A stretch of 64,000 nucleotides of DNA from Takifugu bimaculatus (taxonomy: Eukaryota; Chordata; Actinopteri; Tetraodontiformes; Tetraodontidae), in contig CP034992.1 of NCBI GenBank assembly GCA_004026145.2, positions 6,912,135 to 6,976,134 of the forward strand, in the 5' to 3' direction. Position 1 is the first letter of the stretch; each line of letters opens with the position of its first letter. The notes beneath the pieces were generated by a model. That model worked only from the letters and a program-made list of their open reading frames with translations, did not search any database and was not told the origin of the DNA. The translations under genes and the position numbers were made by a program. Of the stretch, positions 10,730 to 23,182 are shown in pieces.

Positions 10730-11270
10730 TGTTATGTAGTATCTGAAGTCTATGCCTCTATTCTCTGCAGGCCTTGACCTTTGTAAAGCCACAACTTGTT
10801 TTTCAGCCAGCTTGACGCCATCTCAAGATATGTTTTACAGGTGTCCTGCGGCCCTTGTTCTTTTCATGTTTGTGATGGATATCTTGTTTCTTTCCCGTAA
10901 GAGAAGCTGATAAGAGGTGATACTGGGGTCCATAGGCTCCTCATTGTTCTTCACATGAGGATGTGTACCATGATGCCTTGCTTCCATTTTTGATAATAAC
11001 TGGACTCTATTCCATTTGGTTGGCTATACTGTGTTATGAGGTCATCGGAGAAGAATGTGTTTACCTGACTATATAAGAAGGGGTTATCGAAGTAAGCACT
11101 TTGGAGATCTTCACCATTTCACCCGCAAAAACTCCCTCGTGCAAGCTGCGGTGTCTGATTGATACCTGACTGTTCTCTCCAATAAACATCTCTTATAACC
11201 AAGTATGTGTCTGCGAAGATTCCTTCCTCATCAACACCTCTCGATTACCACCAGAAGAAAATATACCACA
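10730..11270 (+). mobile_element. 3' LTR of the endogenous retrovirus, unit 1
   Basis: About 541 bp starting TGTTATGTAG directly after the polypurine tract and ending near ATACCACA, so TG...CA. A TATA box (ACTATATAAGAAGG) lies at about 11069-11082 and AATAAA at 11181-11186, giving a U3-R-U5 layout. The right edge is set by where LINE coding sequence begins. Confidence 0.75.
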
Positions 11271-11998
11271 GGACAAACTCCCATAAACCCTCAAGCACCC
11301 TGCAGGGGATATAGAGTTGGCCCAGTGTTCCACAGAAAGGACCAAAACCACATCATTTCTATGAAATCCAGTGTTCAACTATCGGTCGAATTCTCAACTC
11401 CGGTGCTCTGGCATAGACCTTGCCAGGCACGCTGAAGAGTGTGATCCTGCTATAGTTGGAACACACCCTCCGGTTGCCCTTTTTAAAAGGAGGTACCACC
11501 ACCCAAGTGGCACTGTCCCCAAATGCCATGCGATGTTGCAGAGGCGTGCCAGCCAGGACAGTGAGGAGCTCCTCGAAATATTCCTTCCACCGTCCGGCAA
11601 TATCCCCAGTAGAGGTCATAAGGTCCCCGTCTGCACTATCAAAAATTAGCAGAGCACTGCTTCCCCCTCCTAAGGCGCCAAATGGTTTGCCAGAATCTTT
11701 TCTCGCCTGACCCATAGTCTTTCTCCATGGCTTCCCCGAACTCCTCCCAGACACGAGTGTTTGCCTCCTGGACAGCCCGAGCTGCAACCTGCTTGGCCTG
11801 CTGTTTGGGGAGGTTTATGGGGCAACATGGCCAGATAGAACTCCTTTTTAAGGTTGACAGAGTCCCTTACTTCCAATGTCCACCACCATGTTTGTGGCCC
11901 GCCGCGACAACTGGCACCAGAGACCTTGCGTCAACAGCTTGTTCCTCCCGATTACACCCCTTCAAGTGTCACTGTCTTTGCCCACATGGGAGCAATGA
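11271..11998 (-). mobile_element. LINE fragment, antisense (reverse transcriptase 5' part), unit 1
   Basis: The minus strand encodes pieces typical of a fish non-LTR retrotransposon ORF2: RWKEYFEELL, then GDSATWVVVPPFKKGNRRVCSNY, which is the start of the reverse transcriptase, then PGKVYAR and RIRPIV. The LTR sits where the next part of the RT should continue, so the retrovirus was inserted into this LINE. Unit 1 keeps a stretch of about 416 bp (11349-11764) that units 2-4 have lost. The fragment ends abruptly at about 11998 in a GACA microsatellite instead of continuing into the endonuclease region. Frames are broken. Confidence 0.75.
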
Positions 11999-12680
11999 CA
12001 GACAGACAGACAGACAATTTATTTAATAGCCTTTATGTTTAATCTCTTTGATATGAAAGCCCATTATCCTATTTTATCAACCATATATGTAATATAAATG
12101 TGTTTAGTTTACAACCAACAACAATCAGCTTTACTGCATCAGCAGATTGACTACATTTGTTCTGCGGTAGGCCTTTTGAAATGTGTAAAGAAATTATATT
12201 TATGGATAGTTTGGAACGAAATAGTTTCCAACTGTATGTTTAGGAGCCATTTCCCAGCTTCGCCCTATACGAGCATGTTTAATAGCAGGCTAAGTATCCC
12301 ACAGAAGGTTTTGCAGGATGCGTGGTGTTATCAGGGTTATCGCAAAGCTTTGGGACTGGTTATGGTGGGAGAATGTGGAGAACAGGGAAATTTCACAGAT
12401 ACAGGATTATAATTAGTTTTTACGAATGATGCTCAGCCTTTACAAGTGCACACTTTTGTGTTTCTCATTTCTTTCTCCAACACACAAATGTAAAAATGAG
12501 TTTTCAGCTACAACTACAATTCATTTTTCTTCTCTTCATGTGTCTGTGTAAAAAAAACTCCACTGTTTTCCAAAAGGCTTTTAATAAATGGTCACATATA
12601 TGTTTGTTAATCTGAAGAGAACTTCTAAAACTTGTGGCTTTTACCACAACTTGGCCCAAAACTGATTAAAATTGCTAAAT

Positions 12681-12716
<36 letters not shown>

Positions 12717-13162
12717 ATTTCTTTAATATCCTTTATGTTTAATCTCTTTGATATGAAAGCACATTATCCTCTTTTATCAACCATATATGTAATATAAATA
12801 TGTTTAGTTTACAACCAACAACAATCAGCTTTATTGCATCAGCAGATTGACTACATTTGTTCTGCGGTAGGCCTTTTGAAATGTATAAAGAAATTATATT
12901 TATGGATAGTTTGTAACGAAATAGTTTCCAACTGTACGTTTAGGAGCCATTTCCCAGCTCCGCCCTATACGGGCATGTTTAATAGCAGGCTAAGTATCCC
13001 ACAGAAGGTTGATTGGCCAACATTTCTGCTGCAGCATCACTTCCAGGGTTTTCTCTTGTCTCTTATTTTGTGGGAGGTTAAGGTGTTTTGAATTAGGAAG
13101 TCACTTTTTATCATTCAGTCGCTTCACTTATTCATGTGTCCTATCCACAGAAGATACATTCC
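11999..13162. repeat. Upstream subrepeat array of unit 2 (two copies only)
   Basis: One full subrepeat (about 12016-12680), a GACA microsatellite at 12681-12717 and a last copy (about 12718-13010) leading into the gene. Compared with the arrays before copies 3-5, this array lacks two subrepeats with their L2-like tails and starts straight from the LINE through a short GACA run at 11996-12015. Confidence 0.85.
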
Positions 13163-16100
13163 ATGACAATGGCATTCCAAAAAGGAGACCATCACAATCT
13201 TGGCTTCAACTTTAGCTCACACAAGAGAAATGTGGACTGGCGACGGATCAATGTTCTGAACATTGATCTACTGGTGAGGACGGTAGATATCGATGCCCTT
13301 CAGGAATACATCAGTGATGTCACCTACTGCAGCTTGGAGACTGTGCGGTGTCCGCGGTGCATGTCCCCCGCAGACCCGACATTAGTCAAACTCTTTCGGC
13401 TGGCTCAGTTGTCACTGGAGTGGCTGCATCATTGCCAGGAAAAACTCATTTCTGGCTTGCAAAACACAGAGGATAAGCTGAAATCCAGTGAGGAAGAGTG
13501 CCAAAAGCTTAAGGACAAGAATAAGGAACAGGAGGAGAAGATGAAGGGGATGGTCTCTGAGCTGAAGTCCAGGAGAACTATTATTAAAAAGCAACAATCT
13601 CTGTTTGCAACAAACATCAACAACGGCATCCAGGTAGCGTTCAGATGTTAAAGCCTCGCTCCTGAGGAATATTAAAACCATTGTTTTAACAAAAGTCAGT
13701 CAAAAGGTCTGGTTTTCGAAAAAACAAAAAAAAGTTAAATATTGGCTCTGTTGTCTTTACTTTCAGTGTGGACACTGTGAGAAGAACTACCTGAATGCCT
13801 TCTTCCTTCAGAAACACATGCTGCGGCGTCACCCGGACCAGTGCCAGAACTGTAAATACTTCACACGTCACATTCATGTTCCACTGGTGTGGACTCTAAA
13901 AACCTTGTTTTTTACATCTTTCCAGTAATGGTTAAAATTGATCAGAAGAATTCTGAGATCGAGAGTCTGAAACTGGAGATCAACAGTCTGAGGATGCAGC
14001 TGGCCCAAGCAGCAAAGGTAGAAGAACCACACTGCTGTTGGGTTTGTGATGTGACTGAAATGTTTGGGAAGATGTCCAGACAAAACCATTTCTGTAAATC
14101 CATGTGGTGAAAAACAGAATGTCATTGTCTCCTTTGACAACCAGGAGCAGCAGGACAAGCTGGAGCTGCACTACGAGAAGGAAAAACTGAAGCTGGAGAA
14201 GTCAGCGATGCAAGTGGAGGCCGAGAACCTGAGGCTGAAGGCGGAGAACCTCCGTCTGCAGCACGAGAAGCTTGAAGAGCAGACAAAGAGCGGGAGGCTG
14301 CAGCAGGAGTTGCAAAATGAAAAGGAGGAACGCCAGCAGCAAGTCATGATGTTCCAGGCAGAGATCCTGAATCTGGAGGAGGAGAAAGTGGAGTTCCAAA
14401 ATGGAAAGGAGGAACTCCAAGAGGAAACCACGATTCTCCGGGCAATGGTCCTGAGGCTGCAGGAAGAGAAAGTGGAATTGCAAAATGGAAAGGAGGAACT
14501 CCAGCAGCAAACCACGATGCTCCAGGCAGAGATCCTGAGGCTGCAGCAGGAAAAAGTGGAATTTCAAAATGGAAAGGAGGAACTCCAGCAGCAAACCACG
14601 ATGCTCCAGGCAGAGATCCTGAAGCTGCAGCAGGAGAAAGTGGAGTTCCAAAATGGAAAGGACGAACTCCAGCAGCAAAACACGATGCTCCAGGCAGAGA
14701 TCCTAAAGCTGCAGCACGAGAAAGTGGAGTTCCAAAATGGAAAAGACGAAATCCAGCAGCAAAACACGATGCTCCAGGCACAGATCCTGAGGCTGCAGGA
14801 GGAAAAAGTGGAATTTCAAAACATAAAGGAAGAACTCCGGCAGGAAACTACGATGTTCCAGGCAGAGATCCTAAAACAGCAGCAGGAAAAAGTGGAATCT
14901 CAAAATGTAAAGGAAGAATTCCGGCAGGAAACTACAATGCTCCAGGCACAGATCCTGAAGCTGCAACAGGAGAACCTCACGCTGGAGTCAGAGAACAGCA
15001 CCCTGAAGGATGTGAATGAGGTGAACAGTGACACTCAATCGGTCCCTACAGATGTTCTAATAATGGTTCAGATGTTCACCTGGTCTTTATAGAGATATTC
15101 TTAAACCTTCTGCTCAAAATGAGCCTGATTGAAACAGATCCTAGTTTGTGATCTCTTAAGCAGACTCCGTTCCAATGTCTCTGTGTGTGTGTGCATGTAT
15201 GTGTGTGTGTGTGCAGAAACAGGACCACAGGGTGCAGAAGAAAAACAGGAGGGAGCAGAACAAAAGCCGGAAGCAGACGGTAAGGACGTCAGCTTCACAC
15301 CGGCTGCCACTCTGACACAGGCTGCATAATTAGGTTGAGAGAGGAAGTGAAATAACACATGATCCCCCAGAATGTGCAGCGCACGTTAATGAGCATTTTC
15401 ACCATGGATGTATGGTGAAAAACACAAATGGGGAAATTCTAGACTTAAATTCGTTCGAGCTCGGCAAGTTTTTTTTTAAAAATAATGAATGTCTCAGCCT
15501 AAGAGTGACGGTTCCCTGACTCTCTGGCCTTAACGCTTTGGATTGAGGTACAACTTCATGCAAACATTAAAATGATCTGTCATTTCACAGGGGAAGGTCT
15601 CCATGCCCACTCCAACCCAGAGCTCCACGATGTAAGGAAAATTTGATAGTGTGATGAATGTGATTAAGGAGATCAAAATATACTTCTCCTCTCTTTAAAT
15701 AGTCACACCTTCATGAGCAGCTTTGCATGGCTTTGAATTTAACTGATTTAATCTGGCAACTCCTCAGATTTGTTGATGACTCCTCAAGTGACGAAACGTC
15801 CAGTGAACAGGAGGAGACTAAAATACGAAAATGCCAGTTACAAAAGCAGGAGTGTGACACATTCCAGAGACCCAGTGAGGACATGCGGAAATTGTCCCAC
15901 CGTCCTCAGCTACCCAGTCAGTCTGAGAGAAATGAACTGCAGACTGACAAGAAGCTGACTGGAAATAAGAAGGAGAAACCTGGTAAAGGTCACTCACTGT
16001 CCACCTCCCACCCTAATTTAAACATGCAAATCATTGTGATGAACTATTGGTGATTGTGTTAAAATGGTCACTTTATGTGTTCAGAGATGCCAGCGAGATC

Positions 16101-18669
16101 TCAGTTCAGGCTGCCCTCGAAAGTCATCCAGGTAAAGCCTGCAGCACCAGTCAGCAAACTCCTGGAGCAGCTGGCAGAACTGGACAAGACGCCCAGAGCC
16201 AAACCAAAGTAAGTCAATGCCATGGAAGAAAATTCAGTTTTGAACTAGACTCTTTCTTGTCGTCCTCCATCAATGTGAGACTATTGATCGTCTCTAAATG
16301 TTTTTGCTGAAGCTCTTCAGTGTGACTGATCTTAAAAACTGCTTCTCCAACACCTCAGATACCCTTCTGTCTCGACATCCAGTTCAGGAGAAGAATCTGA
16401 AACTGGAGGAGACACCAGTGAGCAGGAGGAGGACAAGCGGAAATTGTCCCGCCGTCCTCAGCTACCCAGGCAGTCTGAGAGAAATGAACTGCAGACTGAC
16501 AAGAAGCTGACTGGAAATAAGAAGGAGAAACCTGGTAAAGGTCACTCACTGTCCACCTTCCAAACTAATTTAAACATGCAAATCATTGTGATGAACTATT
16601 GATGATTGTGTTAAAATGGTCACTTTATGTGTTCAGAGATGCCAGCGAGATCTCAGTTCAGGCTGCCCTCTAAAGACATCCAGGTAAAGCCTGTAGCACC
16701 AGTCAGCAAACTCCTGGAGCAGCCGGCAGAACTGGACAAGATGTCCACAGCCAAACCAAAGTAAGTCAATGCCATGGAAGAAAATTCAGTTTTTAACTAG
16801 ACTCTTTCTTGTCGTCCTCCATCAATGTGAGACTATAGATCGTCTCTAAATGTTTTTGCTGAAGCTCTTCAGTGTGACTGATCTTAAAAACTGTTTCTCC
16901 AACACCTCAGATACCCTTCTCTCTCAACATCCAGTTCAGGAGAAGAATCTGAAACTGGAGGAGACACCAGTGAGCAGGAGGAGGTCAAGCGGAAATTGTC
17001 CCGCTGTCCTCAGCTACCCAGTCAGTCTGAGAGAAATGAACTGGAGACTGACAAGAAGCTGACTGGAAATAAGAAGGAGAAACCTGGTAGAGGTCACTCA
17101 CTATCCACCTCCCAATCTAATTTAAACATGCAAATCATTGTGATGAACTATTGGTGATGGTGTTAAAATGGTCACTTTATGTGTTCAGAGACGCCAGGGA
17201 GATCTCAGCTTAGGCTGCCCTCTAAAGACATCCAGGTAAAGCCTGTAGCACCAGTCAGTGAACTCCTGGACCAGCCGGCAGAACCGGACAAGACGCCCAG
17301 AGCCAAACCAAAGTAAGTCAATTCCATGGAAGAAAATTCAGTTTTGAACTCGACTCTTTCTTGTCGTCCTCCATCAATGTGAGACTATTGATCGTCTCTC
17401 TTTAAATATTTTTGCTGAAACTCTTCAGTGTGACTGATCTTAAAAACTGTCTCTCCAACACCACAGATACCCTTCTTACTCAATAATCAGTTCAGATGAA
17501 GAATCTGAAACTGGAGGAGACACCAGTCAGCAGCAGGAGGTCATGCGGATATGGTCCATCCGTCCTTGGCTACCCAGTGACTCAGGGGGAAGTGAACAGG
17601 AGACTGAAAACAAGCTGGATGTTAATAAGAAGGGGGAACCTGGTAAAGGTTCGTTGTGTGTTCCATATAACGCTATACAGTTTATTAGAATATTGTACTG
17701 TATTACATGTCATTGCAGTGAAGCATATTTGATTTGTGTAGACGTTATTATCAGGATATTAAATTGTAAAATACTGCACAGTATAAGAAAACCCAACACA
17801 ATCGTTTCTAGTTTCGTCTGCTGGACGTTCTGCTGAAGCACAACCAGAGGCGATGACATCTACAGAAGCTCCAAAGAAATTTTCTTTCCTGTAAGAAATG
17901 TCAGATTTCTGGAAAAACAAATGATTTTCTATTTATTATTTCCACCTAAATGATAAGTTTTAAATGGTTTTAAATTCCTGCTTATTTCCCTCCAGGAACA
18001 TATTCAAAAATTTAAAAAAGAAATTGAAGGGAAAAACGGAAAAAAAAGAACAGAATGAAGTAAAATCGGAGAAACCGGTTGAGGGCAGACAGAGTCAACA
18101 GCAGACCAACAAGGTGAGTTTGGGGGACAAAAGGTAAGGCCTTTGTTGGTGTCACCGGAAACTCAACAGATGACCGACTTTAAATCTTAGATTTTCGAAT
18201 TTTAAGTTTTTGAAAAATTGGTCTCCTAAAACTCACAATAGCTCAAAACATGGCCACAAGCTCATGTAACTCAATGCCTCCTTTGTCTTTTTAATTTTGA
18301 AGAAAAAAACTCAAAGCTCTTTCAAAAAACCATTTGGAATAAAATCACCGCCAAAAGTTAGTGACGCCAACTCAGCCGAGACAATTGTGGAGGCCCAGAA
18401 ACCCAAGGTGAGACTGACGCAGTGATGGGACATTGAAGCCGACAAAGTCATTTTGCCACATATAAGAAAAGCAACAGCAACAAATTAGAAGAAAATCCAG
18501 GCGCACCTTTCACAGCTCTGTCCATCTTTTCTAGACCCAGCAAAAGTGGATGAAGAGCCACCAGAATATAAGTATTAAAAGATCAGCAACCAGCAGCCAG
18601 CCAGCAGCCAGCCAGCTAGAGCAGAAGACAACTGTGAACAAGTATCCATGGTTCCGCCCTAAAAAGTAA
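13163..18669 (+). CDS. dzip1-like: DZIP1-like protein, copy 2 (17 exons, intact)
   Basis: Same structure as copy 1 shifted by exactly 11336 bp from start to stop, with no net indel across 5.5 kb. Exons: 13163-13633, 13767-13851, 13926-14017, 14145-15020, 15217-15279, 15591-15631, 15768-15982, 16085-16208, 16359-16534, 16637-16760, 16911-17086, 17189-17312, 17467-17642, 17812-17890, 17996-18113, 18303-18407, 18535-18669. It encodes 1059 residues with the N-terminal domain, single C2H2 finger, eight 28-residue coiled-coil repeats and all repeated exon pairs. Differences from copy 1 are scattered substitutions, for example Asn to Asp in the KLKxKNKEQ stretch, Met to Thr in the fourth coiled-coil repeat and Met to Thr at the start of exon 12. 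Copies 1 and 2 are the closest pair in the gene region. Confidence 0.88.
14349..15020 (+). repeat. Eight 28-residue coiled-coil repeats in exon 4, copy 2
   Basis: Same eight 84-bp units as copy 1, ending exactly at the exon 4 donor. One substitution in unit 4 makes it read QQQNT rather than QQQNM, like copies 4 and 5. Confidence 0.9.
15768..17642 (+). repeat. Two-exon module repeat, copy 2
   Basis: Three exon pairs plus exon 13, with the same 552-bp step as copy 1 (exons 8, 10 and 12 start at 16085, 16637 and 17189). Confidence 0.9.
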
Positions 18670-19403
18670 ACTAATAGGGAAGACCTAAAGAAAGAGCCAT
18701 GCAGGAGAAGCGGCCAGCAGCCATGTTGATGGAAATGTATAGTGAGCTACTAGCTCAGTAAATTCTATAGTATGTGCAGTCCAGAATATTTATGTGATGT
18801 TTTATCAAATAAATTTAATTGAATGTTGACACGCGCGATTTTAGCAACTGAAACATGTGCGATCTCATAGATTCACTTTGTATGGATGAACTTTGAAGGT
18901 TGACTGTGTTGATTAGGATGTGCAAGTGGATGGGAATAAATCCTGGACAATCCCTCCCACCCGCTCCATAACACAGTGGACAAACTGAGAAGCAGCGTCT
19001 AAGAACGGTAGAGGAAGTCATTCCTGCCATTACACTGTATAATTCCTCCTTCTCTGTCAGAGCTGTACTCTCTTGACTGGATTTATGCATCAGCTCAGGG
19101 TGCCCTCCAAACCCATTCAATTACATTAATTGTTTAATGCTTATGTTTTAATCTTATTTCTATATTATTCTATATGTATGTAAATATGCTTATAATTTAT
19201 TATTGTTTTTATCTCTATGCCTACATTCTAATCTTATTTGTATTTTATTTTATTCTATTTCTATACTTCCCTATGGGGGTTTATAAAGTATATCTTGAAT
19301 CTTGAAAACAAGCACAACCCTCTGTGTGTGTGTGTGTCCAAATATTTGTATTAATGAGGACCCCATGTTTCACTGTGGCTTAAGTGTTGTGAAAGAGTAA
19401 CTA
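18670..19403 (+). other. 3' UTR and AT-rich flank of copy 2
   Basis: No gene seen. Near-identical to the flank of copy 1. AATAAA lies at 18808-18813, and a GT microsatellite, shorter than in unit 1, at about 19321-19336. Confidence 0.6.
18808..18813 (+). terminator. Polyadenylation signal of copy 2
   Basis: AATAAA at the same distance (139 bp) after the stop as in copy 1. Confidence 0.6.
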
Positions 19404-20012
19404 CCGTTTTTTTACGACCATAAGGCGCACCTAAAACACTGAGATTTTCTCAAAAATCGACGGTGCGCCTTCTAATATGGAGCGCCTTGTGTCTGCTGTG
19501 TGCCTTTGGTAGGTGCACTACGGTAAACGCTCCGCCAATCGATTAGCGACACCTACGCGTAAGGATCCCTTAAAATGGTGCCGGTCAAGCGAGACCTATA
19601 TGAATGAGGCTTACTTTAAACTGCAGGCCATCGAATATGCGGCTGAAAATGGCAATCGAGCAATCTTAGTGTTTTCGCTTTATGAGGCGGCGGCATCTCT
19701 CCATACGCGCGAGGAAAACTGTTGCGCAGCGGCTGCCCGCGGACTACCAGGAGAGGGCGGCCATCTTCCGCACCTACTGCCGCGACAAGATAACGGCGCC
19801 CAGCCACATCTATGAGGCAGCGGCGGGCAAGTTATGCCACCATATGCGGGTGGATTGTAGACGCATGGGCTATAATACCGTCTTCATGTATTGTAAGAGC
19901 TTTCACAAAATCAACGCTGAAGCGGAACCGGTCGGTGAGTCTGATTCAGATGATTAAGAAGAGGAATTCGGGATGTTGGACAATGAATAGGAACGGGCGA
20001 GAGGGCGAATAA
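19404..20012 (+). mobile_element. Decayed pogo/Tigger-family transposon, unit 2
   Basis: Same element and same internal losses as in unit 1: the three transposase pieces are in different frames and the catalytic core is missing. The shared deletions show it was already dead before the array expanded. Confidence 0.78.
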
Positions 20013-20449
20013 AGCTGAGATGAAGGCTGCTCCTCCCACAAGCGCCCTTCTGCTGACTGTTTTTACGTGAGGATGAGCAGACAAAAAAAAAAAAAAAAAC
20101 AGCTAGAGACCGAATCAAGTAGGTTTGAAGGAACGCATGATGTGTCAGAGCTGCTGAGTTCATACTGGTTTGTTTTTGAGTACACACATCACCCCCGTGT
20201 GCCCCAAATAAATGCAACTACTCTACTTATAAGCACGGTCAAAAAACAAGATGGTTTCCAAGTTTAAGTTTAGGAGCCATTTCCCAGCTCTGCCCTATAT
20301 GGGCATGTTTTTCCATGGCACTGTTGCTTGTTGAGGGTCAGGCCCTGGGATTCTGTAAAGCACCTAGAGATGATTTAGATTGGAACAGATGCTATATAAA
20401 GATTGATTGATTGATTGATTTGCTCCATTTGAGTTTGTGGGTTCCTGAA
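20013..20449. repeat. Pogo-flank segment, subrepeat fragment and L2-like tail, unit 2
   Basis: As in unit 1, with a longer A-run at about 20084-20099. The subrepeat-like GTTTAGGAGCC block is at about 20268, and the L2-like tail with TTGA repeats at about 20316-20420. Confidence 0.6.
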
Positions 20450-22076
20450 CATGAACTAGCGACAGGCAGACGAATGCCAACTCCTTGGCGCACAAGTGGC
20501 AAAGGCCCAAGTCTGGAACTTCTTGAGTATGAAATGCATGCCTAAGTTAACTATTTGGCTATTCTTCATAAAAGAATACCCACATATGTTTCTGAAAGGC
20601 AGCAGCAGGAAGAGGCGCAACAGAGGCTCGACGAGCACCACAGTGAAACCACGAGATAAGGTATTTGTAAAGGTGTTCCGGAGGAAGTGGTTTGACGAGT
20701 GTCGTCAAGGTCCATTTGAAGTTGTGCGTTGAACTGCTGTCCAGGTCAAAGGTTCGCCAACATAGTATCACTTGTCGCATTGTGTCTAGGCTCAGAACAA
20801 AGTGGCACCAGTGGTACAACCCCGCCTTCAGATGACACCAATTCTACCAGCAATTTTACTGCTGCCTCGGGTGCTAGGAGAGTGAGAGAACTTGCACAAT
20901 TTCACAATCTTGAATCTATCCATTGGAGAAAAATCTAGGAGAAAAATGGGGTATCGGTTGGTTTCCGTGGTATGTTGTTGTATTTCTTGCCGAAAATATT
21001 GACAATATCACTAATGAAACCATAAGAGGCTTTGAACATCTTTCCAATGCTCAGAGGAGTCACAGACTTACGTTGTTGAAAGATGACATGGCTTTAGATT
21101 ACATCTAGGTTACATCCAATGGGAGCTGTGTTGTTTCAGGTTCTCGGTGCAGTCATAGTGTGATAGTTTGTTTTTGCACTTTGTCATTGACCTGTGCCAA
21201 GGTGTTGATATTGCATTGGATTGGTGTGGTGATGCCTGGCAATGAGACCCAGATGCCGCTCTTAAGTGATAAAGCTTTGGTTGATTCAGATGAGGACATT
21301 TCTGACAAGATGGTTGATAAATATGCAGTATATTCGATTGAGATATGATACTCATGCTCTGATATGTTTGTATTGTATTCCTCTTAATGAAACCAATATT
21401 TTGTTTGCAAGGATACTGCAAGATCTGTTTCCAGGACAGTAGTTGGGGATCTACGTTGGGGTGACAACTATGTTCGAATGGACTCACTCAAAATGAACAG
21501 CGAAAGATGCTGGAGGACACTGAATGAAGATGTGGAACAACTGAAGATGTGAATCACCTGAAGATCCTTCATCAGGGGACTACGAAGTACAAGTTCAAAA
21601 AACTGCAGTTTGATGTGTTTAACACACAAACACACACACACACACATGGGTTTTGTCAATAAAGTTATTTGGGGGATTTCATCAGTAGGCAGATGTTATG
21701 AAAACTCAGGTTTTTGGTGAATAGGGAAATGAGTACTTAGTCAGGGAAAGTTCTGAGGTAAGGTCCGATGGGTTGACCAGCTTGACCATGGACAGTTTTT
21801 TGATTTTGTTTCTGAGTGTCTCATTTGTGTTTGCCAAACTCTCCCTGAATATAACCTTTTTGCAAAATTTGCTTGGAGTACCGTAGCTGATCACCATAGA
21901 CAGAGGGACCATCAAAGACTCGCTCTCACAGTCCACTGAATTTTCATATATGAATTACTCCTACCCAATCAATCTTTTGCTCATGTGCATCAAATTATCC
22001 TACTTTATTGGTCACCATCAACTTCAATAAAACTTGATTATCTTTTTTACTTTGCGCAATTTCGGTGGGGGGGGAG
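20450..22076 (+). mobile_element. Endogenous retrovirus remnant, unit 2
   Basis: Same integrase C-terminus to envelope fragment. Compared with unit 1 it lacks 6 bp (TTCCGG) after GTGCGTTG at about 20730, which puts an in-frame stop there, and does not have the unit 1 TAG at the 9716 equivalent. The polypurine tract is at about 22064-22076. Broken in several frames; no complete gene. Confidence 0.73.
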
Positions 22077-22617
22077 TGTTATGTAGTATCTGAAGTCTAT
22101 GCCTCTATTCTCTGCAGGCCTTGACCTTTGTAAAGCCACAACTTGTTTTTCAGCCAGCTTGACGCCATCTCAAGATATGTTTTACAGGTGTCCTGCGGCC
22201 CTTGTTCTTTTCATGTTTGTGATGGATATCTTGTTTCTTTCCCGTAAGAGAAGCTGCTAAGAGGTGATACTGGGGTCCATAGGCTCCTCATTGTTCTTCA
22301 CATGAGGATGTGTACCATGATGCCTTGCTTCCATTTTTGATAATAACTGGACTCTATTCCATTTGGTTGGCTATACTGTGTTATGAGGTCATCGGAGAAG
22401 AATGTGTTTACCTGACTATATAAGAAGGGGTTATCGAAGTAAGCACTTTGGAGATCTTCACCATTTCACCCGCAAAAACTCCCTCGTGCAAGCTGCGGTG
22501 TCTGATTGATACCTGACTGTTCTCTCCAATAAACATCTCTTATAACCAAGTATGTGTCTGCGAAGATTCCTTCCTCATCAACACCTCTCGATTACCACCA
22601 GAAGAAAATATACCACA
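22077..22617 (+). mobile_element. 3' LTR, unit 2
   Basis: About 541 bp, TGTTATGTAG to ATACCACA, with the TATA box at about 22416 and AATAAA at 22528-22533, oriented toward gene copy 3. Confidence 0.75.
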
Positions 22618-23182
22618 GGACAAACTCCCATAAACCCTCAAGCACCCTGCAGGGGATATAGAGTTGGCCCAGTGTTCCACAGAAAGGACCAAAACCTCCT
22701 GGACAGCCCGAGCTGCAACCTGCTTGGCCTGCTGTTTGGGGAGGTTTATGGGGCAACATGGCCAGATAGAACTCCTTTTTAAGGTTGACAGAGTCCCTTA
22801 CTTCCAATGTCCACCACCATGTTTGTGGCCCGCCGCGACAACTGGCACCAGAGACCTTGCGTCAACAGCTTGTTCCTCCCGATTACACCACTTCAAGTGT
22901 CACTGTCTTTGCCCACATGGGTGTTGAAGTCCCCCAGTAGAAGGATGGGATCCCCAGTCAGAGCACTTTTAACCACCCCCCTCCTAGGGACTCCAACAAG
23001 GCTGGGTGTCTGTGCTTCTGTTTGGCCCATAGACACAAACAACAGCATGAGACCTTCCTCTCATGGATCTTCCTGTGGGTGGGGAGTCTACAGGAAGTCG
23101 GGCATATGTCGCCATTTCGGGCTGCACCCCGGTCCGGTCCCTTGGGAATAGCCCCGGCCACCAGGCCTTTGCCTGTAAGCCC
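22618..23182 (-). mobile_element. LINE fragment, antisense (RT start and endonuclease part), unit 2
   Basis: The minus strand begins in reverse transcriptase (GTLGQLY and RVLEGLWEF near the LTR). It jumps across the deletion at about 22696 (416 bp missing relative to unit 1) and continues past the unit 1 breakpoint toward the endonuclease domain, with an LLLGDFNTH-type motif at about 22920-22950. The right end is fused to a gene relic at about 23183. Confidence 0.7.
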
